Shown here one piece after another: positions 37,501 to 52,500 of a DNA stretch of 64,000 nucleotides; the first letter of the stretch is position 1; each line of letters opens with the position of its first letter. The notes below the pieces were generated by a model, which saw only the letters and a program-made list of their open reading frames with translations, was not told the origin of the DNA and made no database searches. The DNA is from Tachypleus tridentatus (Eukaryota > Arthropoda > Merostomata > Xiphosura > Limulidae), in assembly GCF_004210375.1 (NCBI RefSeq), contig NC_134832.1, forward strand, positions 157,353,592-157,417,591. Reading direction: 5' to 3'. The translations under genes and the position numbers were made by a program.

Positions 37501-40500
37501 AAAGCATTTGAACCATCCAGTGATTCATCTTCTTTACTATCCCATAAGAAAAATCGTACGTGTTTAATAACATTTATATTTAGCCACTACAGTTGAACAT
37601 ATGAAAAAAAAAGTTTTAATACTATAAATAAAGTACCTTATAATACTAGATATTTGGTTTTCTTTAGGAATTCAACGTTTCGTTTACAGCTGCTTCAAAA
37701 AACTTGCTTCCACTAAAACATAAACCATAACTGTCAGTTCAAACGGCTTATAAAATAAATTCTAATTGAACAAACAGCGAGGATATTAGACATTTTAATT
37801 AGTAAAGCCTATTGTTGAAATAATTAACTGGTACCTAAAGTAAACAAGAGTAATATCAAAGTTACAAATTGAAATATGATAATAATTGAAACCATAGGCG
37901 CTGTCCATTATCACTATTCATCTGTGGTTCCAGTTGTTCGATGAAAAGAGTATCTTTGAATTTTCAATAAACATGTACTTGGTAACGATGTATACACAGA
38001 AAAGTGGTGTTATTTGTCCATATTTTGTAACTGTACTTTTTTCATGTGTTGTCGTTTTGTAACAAATAGGTATCGCGTGACTTAAAACCATTTGAAGCTT
38101 TGTACTGTGTGTATGTTAGTGGATCGCTCTTGAAGAACCCGTAAAGTGAAACATTGAATTTCCAATTAACGAAAAACAACAATTTCACGATATTAGGTCG
38201 CTTCTATGCACTGCACGAATTAAGTAACGAGAAATTATTTTATTTTGAAACATTATTTTAACTTTCTAATTTAACGAAAGTAGTTTTAATGTGAATACAG
38301 GTTTCATACAAAAAGTGATCTTACAGAAGATTTACCTTCTGCTGTTTTCAGAACTGAAGTTCATGATGTACCTACCAAATGAGAAACCTGAAAGTATCGC
38401 TGTTTGGTTCATTACTTTCCATTCTCCTCAGGTAGCACCGAATGTTCGTAACTTTGTATCCACGAGGATTCTCAAGCCAGGCTATTTTTACCAGTATTAC
38501 TTTACTCGGGTAAAAACATATGGAACTCTACTCATCTTGAATAAATACACATTAACATCATACAGGTTTCTAAAGTAATATGTATAGTTGTTAATTTTTA
38601 TTGTAAATAAATAAAATAGGTCTTGCGCAAATACATAACGAGTGATAGCAGACTCTTATTTGTTTAATCTATCATAGAGAAAATACTTATAGTATGTTTA
38701 AAATTAATTCTTATATGTCATGAAAAACATGTGTTCTTGGTATATTTATATGTATTTAAACATAAGTTGATTTTTTATTATTTGTAATTTAAACGTATTT
38801 AAAGTTCTATGTGAATGATGATTCAAATGTATTTAAAGTTCTATGTGTATGATAATTTAAACTATTTAAAGGCCTAAATGAATAATGATTTAAACGTATT
38901 TAAAGTTCTATGTGTATGATAATTTAAACTGTTTATAGTCCTAAGTGAATGATGATTTAAATGTATTTAAAGTTCTATGTATATGATAATTTAAACTATT
39001 TAAAGGCCTAAATGAATAATGATTTAAACGTATTTAAAGTTCTATGTGTATGATAATTTAAACTGTTTATAGTCCTAAGTGAATGATGATTTAAATGTAT
39101 TTAAAGTTCTATGTATATGATAATTTAAACTATTTAAAGGCCTAAATGAATAATGATTTAAACGTATTTAAAGTTCTATGTGTATGATAATTTAAACTGT
39201 TTATAGTCCCAAGTGAATGATGATTTAAATGTATTTAAAATTCTATGTGTATGATAATTTAAACTATTTAAAGGCCTCTGTGTATGATGTTTGAATTTGT
39301 CCTTTTGTAATTTGCAATAAGCAAAGAACAAAAAGATAATCATGAACAAGAAACCTGACTTTGTTTATTGTTACTGTTGAGGAAACAAAAACCTACCTTA
39401 AAACTGGCTAGAATTTCAGTTTCTTTTTTTTCATAGTTATGGTGGCGAAACAAAACGTTTTTGAAAAGTTACTCGGCACAGTATTTTAAACTTCAGATAT
39501 TTTAGTAAAATTAAAATTTATGTTATTTATTCAAATAAGGCCTTTGTTTAGACCCTATATTCACTATCGTGAACTTTATTTTATGATTAGGTTATATAAA
39601 CTAAACATACCTGTTTATCGACAGAAATCATCACTGTTGCTACCCCGACCGTTTCGAACAAATTGCACAGACTATGAAAAAATGGGTACAACAGCAGCAA
39701 GGCCAGGTCTTTTGGATAAGGAGGTAACTATAATTTTGTTTAAAATAAAACCTAAAAATATGTCGGTGTATGTAGTTAAAAATTTACGGAATAGATTACT
39801 TATGTAACCGTTTTGATTTATATATATGCCATGAAAGAAGAGAAAGCCTATAAATGACTGTTCTGTCGCTTTGAGACGTTTGCTTGCATAACTTAATGTT
39901 TTGTAGGCTTTCTTGAGGAAGTAATAAATAATTTGTGAAATATACATACCCAGTAAACCCAAACTACAAAATGAAGGATTGAGTGTGAAAATGCTATTCA
40001 ATTGTAATTTACATTGTTAAAGTAATTTATATATTTACAATTTGTTTGAATACTTTTATTTGGGTTAGTTCATTTTAAGACAATGCATTTTGTTTGTTTA
40101 CATGTGAAAATACTTAGAAAAAATGACTATTAATAATGAATGCGTAAAAATAAATAAATAATATAATGTAAAAAATCGTGACATTACTTCTGATGTTTTG
40201 TTAACATAAATAAATTTCAAGAAAAATTACATTTTACCAACTTCCCTCGTTCTTAAACCGATATACTCAAAATGATAATTTCATCTAACATCTTCCGCAA
40301 AGTTAAATAATCATTAGCGGATTGAAAATAAATTTAGTGTTTCTCAGAATTCCTGATAAATTTTAAAAAATTAAAGGTTTAAAATAAAACCTAAGTCCTT
40401 ACCATGAGGACTGCGGACTGCTGTAATCATTTTAAATTTTTTTTTAGGCCTGAAGAGTCCTGACATTAGGATTACTAGTTATAATAGATATTGCGTTATT

Positions 40501-43500
40501 GTCGTGTTTCTTTACTTCCAGGCCTGGCATGGCCTAGCGCGTAAGGCGTGCGACTCGTAATTCGGGGTTCGCGCCCGCGTCGCGCCAAACATGCTCGCCC
40601 TCCCAGCCGTGGTGGGCGTTATAATGTGATGGTCAATCCCACTATTCGTTGGTAAAAGAGTAGCCCAAGAGTTGGCGGTGGGTGGTGATGACTAGCTGCC
40701 TTCCCTCTAGTCTTACACTGCAAAATTAGGGACGGCTAGCACAGATAGCCCTCGAGTAGCTTTGTGCGAAATTCCAAAACCAAACCAATCTTTATTTCCA
40801 CTTGGTAGTTCCTATTAATACGATCTACGAGAGTCGAACAGAAACAGAATAATAAATTATGGTTTGTAAGTTATTTATAAAAGTGCATGTAGTGAAATAC
40901 AAATATTAAAACACTATTTTAAACAATTCTATAGTTATGTCAGATGGAATGTTTGGAAAACGTCACATATACCACTTGTAATACCGTAAATTACTTTATA
41001 TCGCCATTTGCGTTTGAAAGTGGAACTAAGCTACAGAGAATTACCCTCCGAGGTAAGAAACCTGTTGAACCTTAGAAACATACAATTCTATTCGTTATCT
41101 GGAATTTGGGTTTTAATATCATGTACGATACTTTTAAAATGAACTTTATTACTACTGCCTGATTTTCTTATAAACTTATCGTCGGTTGTATTTACAGTCG
41201 GACAAACATTATATAAGTAATATTTTATTATATATATTATATAAGTAATATTTTATTTGAATGTTATTATCTACGAACTCATACCACGAGATTAAAGTCG
41301 GGCAATAAATTTATTTTCGAACCTATGAAAGTACAAAGATTATTTTATATAATTTAAATAATTTTATATAATAGTTTAATAACAATAAATAACATTTCTC
41401 TATAATTAATTAAGATTCCCACTGATGATCGATAGTGGGACCATATCGTACGTAAATATAAGTGACGGTACTTGTTTGATTTAGTTCAGAAGTATAATAA
41501 AAATCATACGTACATTACTTTGTTTGTCCATGATTATCAATAACAGACGTAGGATTAACATGAATGTTGCATTCAAAAAGTGGTTGTAGACTGATTGACA
41601 GCTGTTTACATATGTTCCAGCTGCTCAGTTTAACTGTATATTGCAAATAGACAAAGGAATTCCAAAGTGAACTTGGCATGCGTATCAATGATCCATTCTA
41701 TGTAGCATTATGTGTAAATGTATGCATTAACTGTTTCAGGAAATCATATATGATATAATAATTAGTGTCACTCATTTAAATATAATTCATCTTCTTTTTT
41801 CAAAATTTATTCTGAGCCAGCTGAAACAGTCATTCACTATTTCGAGCACAGAATGAAACAGTTGCATGACGGGATATAAAATAATTATTTGAACACTATT
41901 TAAAGATCTTTTATTTGCTGACGTTTAAATTCACTAATGTTAATTAACGTGTTGAAAATATTTAGAGTTCATTTCTAAATATATTGTGTAGAGATAAATA
42001 AGCCGGCATGGTCAGGTGGGTTAAGGCGTGCGACTCGTAATGTGAGGGTCGCGGGTTCGCATTCCCGTCGGCTCTGCATGGCCAGGTGGGTTAAGGCGTG
42101 CGACTCGTAATGTGAGGGTCGCGGGTTTGCATTCCCGTCGGCCCTGCATGGCCAGGCCTGTTAAGGCGTGCGACTCGTAATGTGAGGGTCGCGGGTTCGC
42201 ATTCCCGTCGGCCCTGCATGGCCAAGCCTGTTAAGGCGTGCGACTCGTAATGTGAGGATAACGGGTTCGCATCCCCGTTGGGGCCAAACATGCTCGTCCT
42301 TTCAGCCGTGTGGGCGTTATAGTGTGACGGTCAATCCCACTATTCGTTGGTAAAAGAGTAGCCCAAGAGTTGGCGGTGGGTGGTGATGACTAGCTGCCCT
42401 CCCTCTAGTCTTACACTGCTAAATTAGGGACGGCTAGCACAAATAGCCCTCGAGTAGCTTTGTGCGAAATTCCAAAACAAACAAGCATTCCCGTCGTACT
42501 AGCCATGCTCGCCTTTTTAGCCGTGGGGACGTTATAAAGTTACGAGAAATTCCACTATTCGTTGATAAGAATAGCTCATGAGTTGGCGGTGGGTGGTGAT
42601 AACTAGCAGCCTTTTCTCTAGTTTTACACTGCTAAATTAGGGTCGGCTCGCGCAGATATCCCTCGAGTAGCTTTGCGCGAAATTCAAAATAAACATTATA
42701 TTTTTGATTCTATAACATGAGGTAATTAAAATTAATGTGGTAAAGTATAAGAACATCATTTATAAACTCTGACATAAAGGATACATTTTTGTATGAAAGA
42801 CTCTAACATAGAGGATATATTTTGTATGAAAGACTCTAACATAAAGGATATATTTTGTATGAAAAACTCTAACATAAAGGATACATTTTGTATGAAAGAC
42901 TCTAATATAAAGGACATATTTTGTATGAAAGACTCTAAAATAAAGGATATATTTTGTATGAAAGACTCTAACATAAAGGATATATTTTGTATGAAAGACT
43001 CTAACATAAAGGATACATTTTGTATGAAAGACTCTAACATAAAGGATATATTTTGTATGAAAGATAATCGAATAAACTATAAACTCTGATGTTTGTTAAA
43101 TTTTACTTATGACAGTGTATTGAACTGTGATGAAGCGTGAGTTTTATATAAGATTATTACAGAATACTTATCTCTAAACTGAAATAATCATAACGTTGGC
43201 AACGTTAATTTGTGTATTTAGTAATTTTAATGTATAAAATGTTGAATGATATGGAATACCTAATATACTTTGTTCCCAATGTGATTAACGAAAAAGGTCT
43301 TTGACTGATAAGTAGAAATATCTCAATACTGTATGTGTGACCATATGAAAACCATCCAACAAATATTTGTCTTGATATCAGTGTCAATACTGTATGTGTG
43401 GCCTTTGTATTACTTAAAAGTTTGTGCCCAGTTTGTATGTGCACGATTTTCTAATAGTGTCTTACCATTAGACAGCAAAATTAAACAGTAAGCCGTTCAC

Positions 43501-46500
43501 TTATTATATTTAATTAAAGGATGAATAGTGGTTATTATATCTGTCTTATCAAATAATATGTATGATTAATGAAGGTGAAAAATTAAGTTTTCTACAGAAT
43601 ACACTATGAAAGAAGTTATGTATTCCATACTTTCACATAATTTGTGTGCACTTGAGATGTATTTGTCATTGAATACCTATATAGAAAATGGATAGATAAA
43701 CCATAAGCCATTGACTTATTATTTTAATAAAGATGTTAAAATATGTAAATTAATGGTTTTAGAAAACTTAAACATAGTTACTGATCGCATGTAGAAGTAC
43801 TGTCACAGCATATTTAAAATAATGTGAAGTTCATTTTTGTAAAACCTCTTGTAAGATATAGTACCATGCATAAACTATCAGGTCATCTCTTAAGTAATGT
43901 ACAATTTTAGGTTCAGAAAAAGAGAAAGAATTTCAAACGCTTTTAATGTTATTTAGTCAACAATGTGTGTTCCGTTATTATTAATTACTTCCTGTCAATG
44001 ATTCACAACCTTCTGAATACCACTTCTATAAAATTATTGAGGTTTGGAGGATAAGAATGTAGAGAGGGTAGTTTGACATTTTCACGTGTTCCAAGCTCTT
44101 TTCCATCAAGATAGTTCTGCAAACTTTGGAATAGATGATAATCTGATGGGGCAAGGTCTGGAGAATAAGGATGATGTGGAAGTTTGTTCCAGTCTAGCTC
44201 TTCAGTCTTTACAGATGTGATCCTTGCTGTATGGGTCGTACATTATCCCTGTAACACAACATCTTTACGATTGATCAAAGCAGGCCTCTTTTCTTTCAAT
44301 GCAACATTCAAGCGCTCTAACTGTTGACAATAGAAGTGTGATGTAATCGTTACATTGAGTGGCAGCAATTCAAAGTGTATCACAGCAACAATATTCCACC
44401 AAACGCTTAACAAGATTCTATTAGGGTGGAGGTCCACTTTGGGCTGTGCTTTATTCAGTTTACCTGCACTGAGTCATTGTCTACGGCTCTTAACATTTTT
44501 ATAATATATCTATTTTTCATCTCCAGTCACTAACATGTCTAAAAAAGACACGAGAATGCAGAGAAGTGCAAATGCCCACTCTTGCTCTATGGTTGGCTTC
44601 TGTCAAATTACGGGTGACCCATTTTCCAAATTCTGACATTTTTCCAAGTTGTTGCAGATGACGGTTTACTGTCGAATGGTTTGAATTAAGCTTCTGTACT
44701 AGTTCTTCAACTATTACAGCACAATCTTCATCAGTTGCTGCAAGCAGCAAGTCATCATTAAACTCAACAAGACATCATGAACGTGGCGCATCACTTAAAC
44801 TGTAGTCACCTGATTTAAACTTCTGAAACCATCTTTAACATTTTCTTTCATTGAGAGATTCCGTATCATAGACACCTTGACATGTTTCATGTAGCTTCTG
44901 CTGCACTATTGCCTTTTTTAAACTCGTAAAGCATTATATGCCTAATGTGCTCTTCAGACACATCCATCTTCAAAGGGTTTATTTGATTAATGATCTGAAA
45001 AAAGTGGAGTTGGGTTAGTTTCTTTATTTGTCTGAACATTTTTATACACGTCCTACTACATATTTTAGTCATTAAACCTTTTATAAAGACAGAAATGATG
45101 ATGCACTTTCTGTATTAAATTTTCGGAAATTACTTATGGGATGACTTGATATTATGTCAAGTTACAAAGTGAGATTAGTGAACTTTCTCTGCTTCTGATT
45201 TGGACAGTCGTTAAAATAATGGTAATTATTGGCCTTTTCACATAAATTCCGTAAATTCGTCATCAACATTTTTATTGTAAGAAGTGAAATAAATTATCAG
45301 TAAGAAATATTGTTTGAAAACATTTAATTAATTCATGTTACTGAAAAATTTTAAACTCCAGATTGATAATTAAAAGAGTAAGTTTTAAATTAAGATATAG
45401 TACGTTTCGAGCAGAAAATGTAATTAATTAATAAAATAATGATTTAACCTGTTTAATTATAGAATGTTAAAACGTATGTTGTGTGAGTCATTGTATTATG
45501 GCTAACTTTCATAGTGGCCTAGCAGTATATCCTCTACTTCACTATATTTTTAGGTACTCATCCATCATGGCCACCAGTAATGGTAGCCTAGCAACGAGTA
45601 CCTAACGGCGCGACCAGGGGAACAATTTATGATGTAATTACCATCTGTCATGGCGACCTAACATCATAACACTAATGACGCGTTCTCTGATGACTATTTA
45701 TGACTTAATGACCTCCTTTCCTTGTGGCCTTAAAAGCTCGCTGGCGGCAAATTTCTAAACTATGACATCATAATCCTTGAGGACATTTTCCTCTTTCTGA
45801 AATGCACGCATAACACCCTCTGGGGACAAACTTCGGTACCATGACATAATTAGTTTCCGCTTTTCCTCTCGAAGATGGCCAATCAGCGTGAGGTAACTTC
45901 ATTTGGACGCCAGAGGGGTCCTAACTACTATTACTGAATTAAATGAAGTTTCTGTATAAAGTTTGGTGAATCTATGTACTATTCTGATCTCACAATACTA
46001 ATGAAAGCTTAACAGAGCAAACTATTACTTGCAGTTAAGTTTAAGTAACAAAAACAGATTGTTCTCCAACCTCTTGACTTTCTACTAGTATTAACAATTG
46101 ATGTAAAATGTGTTACTCACTATTCAGAAGAATGCTGTCACCTGAGACTAGTCTTCGTTGCTATAAAAAACGTAATATTTATATATTTTATCTTCGTAAT
46201 ACATATAACGTGATGTTTTCATATTTCTCGCTAGATTTTGCAATATTTATATTGTTATTTCAATATATACAAATATTCAACTGTTCTCCAGTTGAATAGA
46301 GGAAATTAGTTAATCAAGAACAAGATTATCACACATATAGAATATTTTAGTTAATCAGAAACGAGATTATCACACACAAAGAGGATTTTAGTTAATCATA
46401 AACGAGATTATCACGCACATTGAGGATTTTAGTTAATCAGGAAGGAGATTATCACACACATAGTGGATTTTAGTTAATCAGGAACGAGATTATCACACAA

Positions 46501-49500
46501 ATTGAGGATTTCAGTTAATCAGGAACGAGATTATCACACATATATAGAATTTTAGTTAATCATGAACGAGATTATCACACACATATAGGATTTTAGTTAA
46601 TCAGGAACGAGATTATCACACACATATAGGATTTTAGTTAATCAGGAACGAGATTATCACACACATATAGAATTTTAGTTAATCAGGAACGAGATTTTCA
46701 CACACATATAGGATTTTAATTAATCAGAAACGAGATTATCACACATATAGATAATTTTAGTTAATCAAGAACGAGATGAAATAACACATATAAGATTATA
46801 GTTAATCAGGAACGAGATTATATAACACATATAAGATTATAGTTAATCAGGAACGAAATTATCACACATATTGAGGATTTTAGTTAATCAGGAACGGTTA
46901 CACTATGTATCAAAAAGTTTACATTCTTTTATCCTGGGCAGAAAGTGTTATTTCTCAATTGCTTATGCCTAAATTAAATAGAAAAGACCTATTTTTGTCT
47001 TCAAACCTAGGTTTTGTAACCTGGGAGCGTAGAACGAAACCGTAATGGGATGCTGTATTTGGGAGCTGATACGGGAAAGTGTTTTCAGTCGCAAATCTCG
47101 AGAAAATACTCACTTTAAAAAAAAAAAAACATTTTTTTTTGTATAACTTTAGTATAAATACACGTAAATCTTGATTCATATGTTCTTTTATTCAGATCTT
47201 ATGTAAATGGAAATGTACAAATTTTCCCGTTTTTACATAGAAAATAGGTTAATTTCTATGTTTCATTATCCAAGTCACAAAAGCAATGTTTGAAGGGAAC
47301 AATGGCCTTTTTATGTACTTTTACAGCATAAGCAATTAAGAAATAACACATACATTCGAGGAACAATATTTGTGTTACATAGTGTCATCATTAATCATTG
47401 CAAATGTAGTTTAAAAACATCTTAAATTTCAAAGAATTGTTCAGGGTTAATGTAAAACACGAACTGGATGTTTCATTTAGTCATTCCTGTTCTACATAAC
47501 ATAAATATGTACCGAGTCTGTTTTAATTTATTGAAACATAGATTTCGAGTTTTGTTTAGCAACAAAATGATTTCTTTTATATATTTAAATAATTTTAACA
47601 AAAGTTGTTTTGTGTAATTAAGTTTATTATTGACAGTTTTATTTGTATTATTTCACCAGGAGTTGCTTATGACGTTTCATGTTATGAAAAAGTTGTTCAG
47701 AATAAGAAAGTATTTAATTACTGCGAAACTGTATGTCGTCAACCATGTAGGTAAGTGTAACATAGTAGTGTTAATAATAAATAGTAATGGTTAGACGTAA
47801 AACTTACTGTTTTTAAAATGAAACTCAATATCTGATGAGAATTTAATTGACAAATAAAACTGGTCATAAACCTTGACATAATTAATATGATAAATACTCA
47901 TCGAATATTACTGAACTACAAAAAAGTTGTTGAATATTCTGATACCCTCATGACTTTTGCCTAGAAATCTATAACGTGCCGAAACTTTCTGTTATGTAGA
48001 TTGGAGGGCAGTGAACTTACTAGAATCGAACTTTCCAGAGATGATATGATTGCACTCACTTTCGGAAGTTTTTATGGTATAGAAACTTCTAGAGTTCTAT
48101 GATAGGTATATAAATGTCACTAAGGACGGTATGAAGTTAGTACATTCTGCAGAGACATAATGTAACACTTTTAGAATAGTGTGTTACGGTTATAAAAAGC
48201 TGGAATTGTATTTGTCTGTGAAATTGGACATGTTAAGGCATATTGTATTAAGAATGTTTTGATTGTCACCAGATCAGTTAATTTTTAGTATTTTTGAGCT
48301 AGTTTGTTTCTTACTGTATAGATATTGATAGAATAATAATTTTGTGAATATTATCACTGTTAACTTATTGTTATGACTTCCTCGGCCTTAGTAGACGATA
48401 TCTAGGTTTTTCTCTACTATCACTTATTTAAGTCGTGTCCTAGCACTTATCTCATCGGTGTTCTGGTAATTGTAGATGTTCATTCTGTGACAATATGATG
48501 ATAACTGCGAGAAACACATATTGTGGGAAGATGTGGGTCAATACTCATCATTCTCTTCATCTACATATTTATCTTTCATAACGTTCAAGAAGTTCAAATG
48601 TATAAATGATCTTTATTTCTGTTACCACTCAGACAGCTTTGTTAACAGCTTTTTTATTATCTGTTGAAGAAATCAATGAGTAGTTTGCAGGTTTCAGTTT
48701 CGTCACTTGTCCCGTTAGTAGATTTGTAGGGACACGTTGATCTCATTATTAGTTCATATAAGCAGTGTTGAGTAGCAGCTGCCTTCCTTTTGCTTTATAA
48801 CTTCAAAATTAGGGATGCCTAGAGCAGATAATCCTAGAATAGCTTTGTGCAAACAAACATGTTTTATCATATCATATGCCATTTAATTCCTTAAGGAACA
48901 TAGGGCCGCAATTGATGCGGTTTCTATAACAGGCTGGTTTTTAAGTGAGTAGGTTGTTCGCCTACTGCACAACCCCCAACTAGAAGGACCTTTTTCTCAG
49001 CCCACCGAGGGGAATCGAATCCCTGATTTTAGCGTTGTAAATCCGGAGACATACCGCTGGACTACCAGGGGGCAAACATGCTTTCGCTGAGCAGTAATTT
49101 TTCCGTGTTGGTAATACATATGTATTAATTTTATCTCTTATTTCTAAAAACAGTTACTAGTCTTTCTGATAAAGAATGTTATTTATACTCTCACACTTCA
49201 TTGTAAAATATCCTCGTTCAGGAAATAAATTTTTGTTCTTAAAATTTATTGTATTCTTGAAAAAACTGAACAAAAATAACACATTTTATATTTATTTTTA
49301 GGAAAATTATTTACGAAACTAAACAAAAACGTAGCTATTGGAATTTAGTTAAAGAAGAATCAAGGGTAAGTTGAATTAAATAAAAAAATAGAAAAGTAAA
49401 TATTGAAAATAGTAACATAGACTATTTTAAAAATGAATATGAAATGTTTTTTAGCAAAGTGAATAATGAAATCATTATTAAATATATCAGCAGCTAGCCA

Positions 49501-52500
49501 CAATATCACAGTTATCATCACCAGGCTAGTCACTAGAGTCAATGAGGACCAAGATAACATTGTTACTGGAATTACTTGACTGAGCTATCTATTAATGATT
49601 TTATATTTCTTTCTGTGATTGATTTACCATTATATATTTATTTTAATATCATTTTTTTCAGTTAAATATATATTTACAGATGCATGTTACATATGTTGTT
49701 AAATGAGTATTCAGAAATTCATGTTAATTCACTTAAATTATTAAGTATTGTCGAGTGTAAGAATCAACAATATATGTTGTAAGAAAGTACCAGCGTAAGT
49801 TCGGTGTTGCTCATCGCATAATAAAAATGTTTTTCTAGTATCATACAAGCAATAGCTCCAACATAGTGTGATTTAACTTTGGCGGATTAACTTCAACTGT
49901 TAGTACTGTTACCAAAACATTGCATAGCTCCAGCTATGAAAAACTCACATGCGATCAACGAAGAGCTAGCTATCTCTCCATTAAGTCAATTGTATCGATA
50001 TCGACACGAAATTAATTCGAATGACCCCTCGGTAAAATATCAATGAAGTTTTGGTTGAAATAGAAGACTCAACATTGTTTATAAATTTGTCAATATTTTG
50101 TATTTTGTTTCTTTTGTAAGTTAAGCACAAAGCTACACAATGGGCTATCTGTACTATGGTTATTACGTGTATCGAAATACGGTTTCTAGCACTGGGAGTC
50201 CGAAGATATATTATTATGTCATTGAGGGTGGGTAAAACTTTTGTATACAAATCATTATTATAAATTATGTTATTGTTTGTATATCAAAATATAGTTGTAT
50301 TGAGAAAGAAAACTGTATATATCAATCTTGTTGGCAAGTGTCATAAATTTAATATATCTCAACATTTAATTAACTTTTACATTTAAAGTTCACTCAAGTT
50401 CTGGCTATTTAAAATTGTAATGCATAGCATAATACGCCAAAAATATTGTGTTTTATATTATTCGTAATATAGTAGCACAGTGTGCCTGGAAATATATTAT
50501 ACATACTGTTTTGTATAATATTAAAAACATAAACATTCTAAGTTAATAACCTTAAATATGAACCAAACAACCGGTTTATAATTATTGTTAATTATTTTGA
50601 GGACTCAACATTTTAATTAGTAAACAAATATTATCATTTATAATAAGTATGTAATTTACACAAGAGCTCGTTTTATAAAAGTGTCTTTACTTTATAGGTA
50701 GTTCATGACTGCACGATAACCGGTTATTACGCAGGCACAAAATCCCATAAAAGAAGCGAGAGCATCTGCAGTTGCTTTGTTGAATTACATGGAAATATAC
50801 ACGAGGAATACTTGCGCTAGTGCCATTAATTTTGAAGTAATGTTATATAAAGAACACAATTAGTAACACTATCCACCGTCAACATAATACTGGGGCAATC
50901 ACGCATCTTGTTGGCTGTATATTTTTTCATGGGTTCCCCGCTAGTATAGCGGTAAATCTACGGATTTGCAAAGCTAAAATCAGGGGTTCGATTTCCCTTG
51001 GTTGACTCAGCAGATAGCCTGATGTGGCTTTGCTATAAGAAAATGCACACACATATTCTTTCGTGGGTATGAGGAAAATTATTCGGTAAAATGTTCACAC
51101 GAACTCTTGTCCTGTCAACGCTAGCATACACCCACTTACACAAAAGATAGGCCTAACATCACAGAAGACTATAAAGAAATACTTCTACGTAGATGTTAAT
51201 TATTACTTAACTCTATCACACAAGAATTATGAAATCACATAAAAGTTGTAATAAGGCTAGGTCAAAGCGAAACACGCTTGACCTTTATTCTTTGAAACCT
51301 TTATACTCAACCAATATTTCATCTAGTTAAAGGTTTAATATCTGTTCTGAAATAATGTGTTGCAGAAACAATGAGAACGAGTTCCACTTTTGTATAACTT
51401 GGGTATCAATTGGTAGACATAAAATGTTTTATAACCACAAGGAATATAGTTAAAGGAGGTTAAGTCTAATCAGTTCTGTGGTCAGTGAAAAGCGCTCGTC
51501 ATATGTTGAAGGGGCAATTACTTAATTATATTCTATTACTTGCTGACATTACTTATGTGTTACTTTTACCTTTATAAATCGTGTGTAACTTAGTACTGAT
51601 CATACTTCAGAAAGCCAGATTACTGTTCTGTCGAAAATTGTACGTTCCACCAACAATAAAAAGATTCCCTTATGCTTTACAAGTTGTTGTGCCTTCTTAA
51701 TGATGTATCAACTGAAGGTACTTCCATCCTCAAGTATAATATGGATGGTTAGTAGAAGAGGTCTCAAAGGATGATCTTTAAAATACTGTCTTTTATCTCA
51801 TTTTTTCTAGCAATTTTAACATTCGAAATATTGTAATGTTTCTAAATATTTACATCTTTATCTAGAATGTTTAAACATAGGAAGAATATTATAATACTTC
51901 TGAACATTTAAATTTTTATCTAGATCTTTAAAACATGGGAAGAATATCTCTAAAACTTAAACGTTAATTAATTAAGTTCTAAAACTAGTCTTTATTTATG
52001 TGAGAATACAAAAGTAGAAATAACAGAATTATTACTTAATATAACACTAAGCCTAAGTCTTTATTTTAGGATAAGGATGTTCGAGACTGGATCTATATGC
52101 TAAATACGACCATGAACTGGACACTTTCCAAGGAATTTATTGAGTAAGGTTTTTAAATATGTTTTTGATTTAGAATATGAATATTTTAGTAACTATAATT
52201 TATATTGTTCATCGTTAGGCTACTATTTAAATATTTCCATTGAGAATCTTAATTTGCGATTTTTAGATATAATCAATACCTATGGCGATATGTTGTTTAT
52301 TTTTGATAGTTATGCAAAATGCAAGTTCATACTCATTTAAGAACATTTAAGTTGGAGTGGAAACTCCAACTTCATGATAACATCAACGAACATAATTCTA
52401 ATTTGTTTTTACTTGAGATTGTAATGGTATTTATTCATTAAGTCGTTCGGGGTCACAGTTCAAAGTTTATGTAATTTGTATTCGTTTCACAGAACGACTT

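Noticed and set aside
38291-38351. N-terminal extension of channel exon 5
   Set aside because: It is in frame and possible, but the acceptor at 38300 has a poor pyrimidine tract and the extra residues do not fit the family; the acceptor at 38351 is much stronger.
39684-39723. Earlier donor (atgg|gtacaa, about 39685) in exon 6, joining exon 8 directly
   Set aside because: It would restore phase, but it drops conserved-length sequence and uses a worse donor; exon 7 at 40944-41052 resolves the phase with good splice sites.
42002-42285. Tandem tRNA genes
   Set aside because: The heads resemble tRNA with a B-box-like sequence, but they do not fold as a complete cloverleaf by eye and are joined to the SINE body also found at 21627, 29236 and 40521. 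They are tRNA-derived SINE heads.
42756-43089. Repeat proteins on both strands (MKDSNIKDIFC and MLESFIQNISF types)
   Set aside because: The 33-bp tandem repeat keeps both strands open simply because 33 is divisible by three.
44517-45072. Functional mariner transposase
   Set aside because: Long open pieces remain, but stops and frameshifts separate the DNA-binding and catalytic parts and the second catalytic block is decayed.
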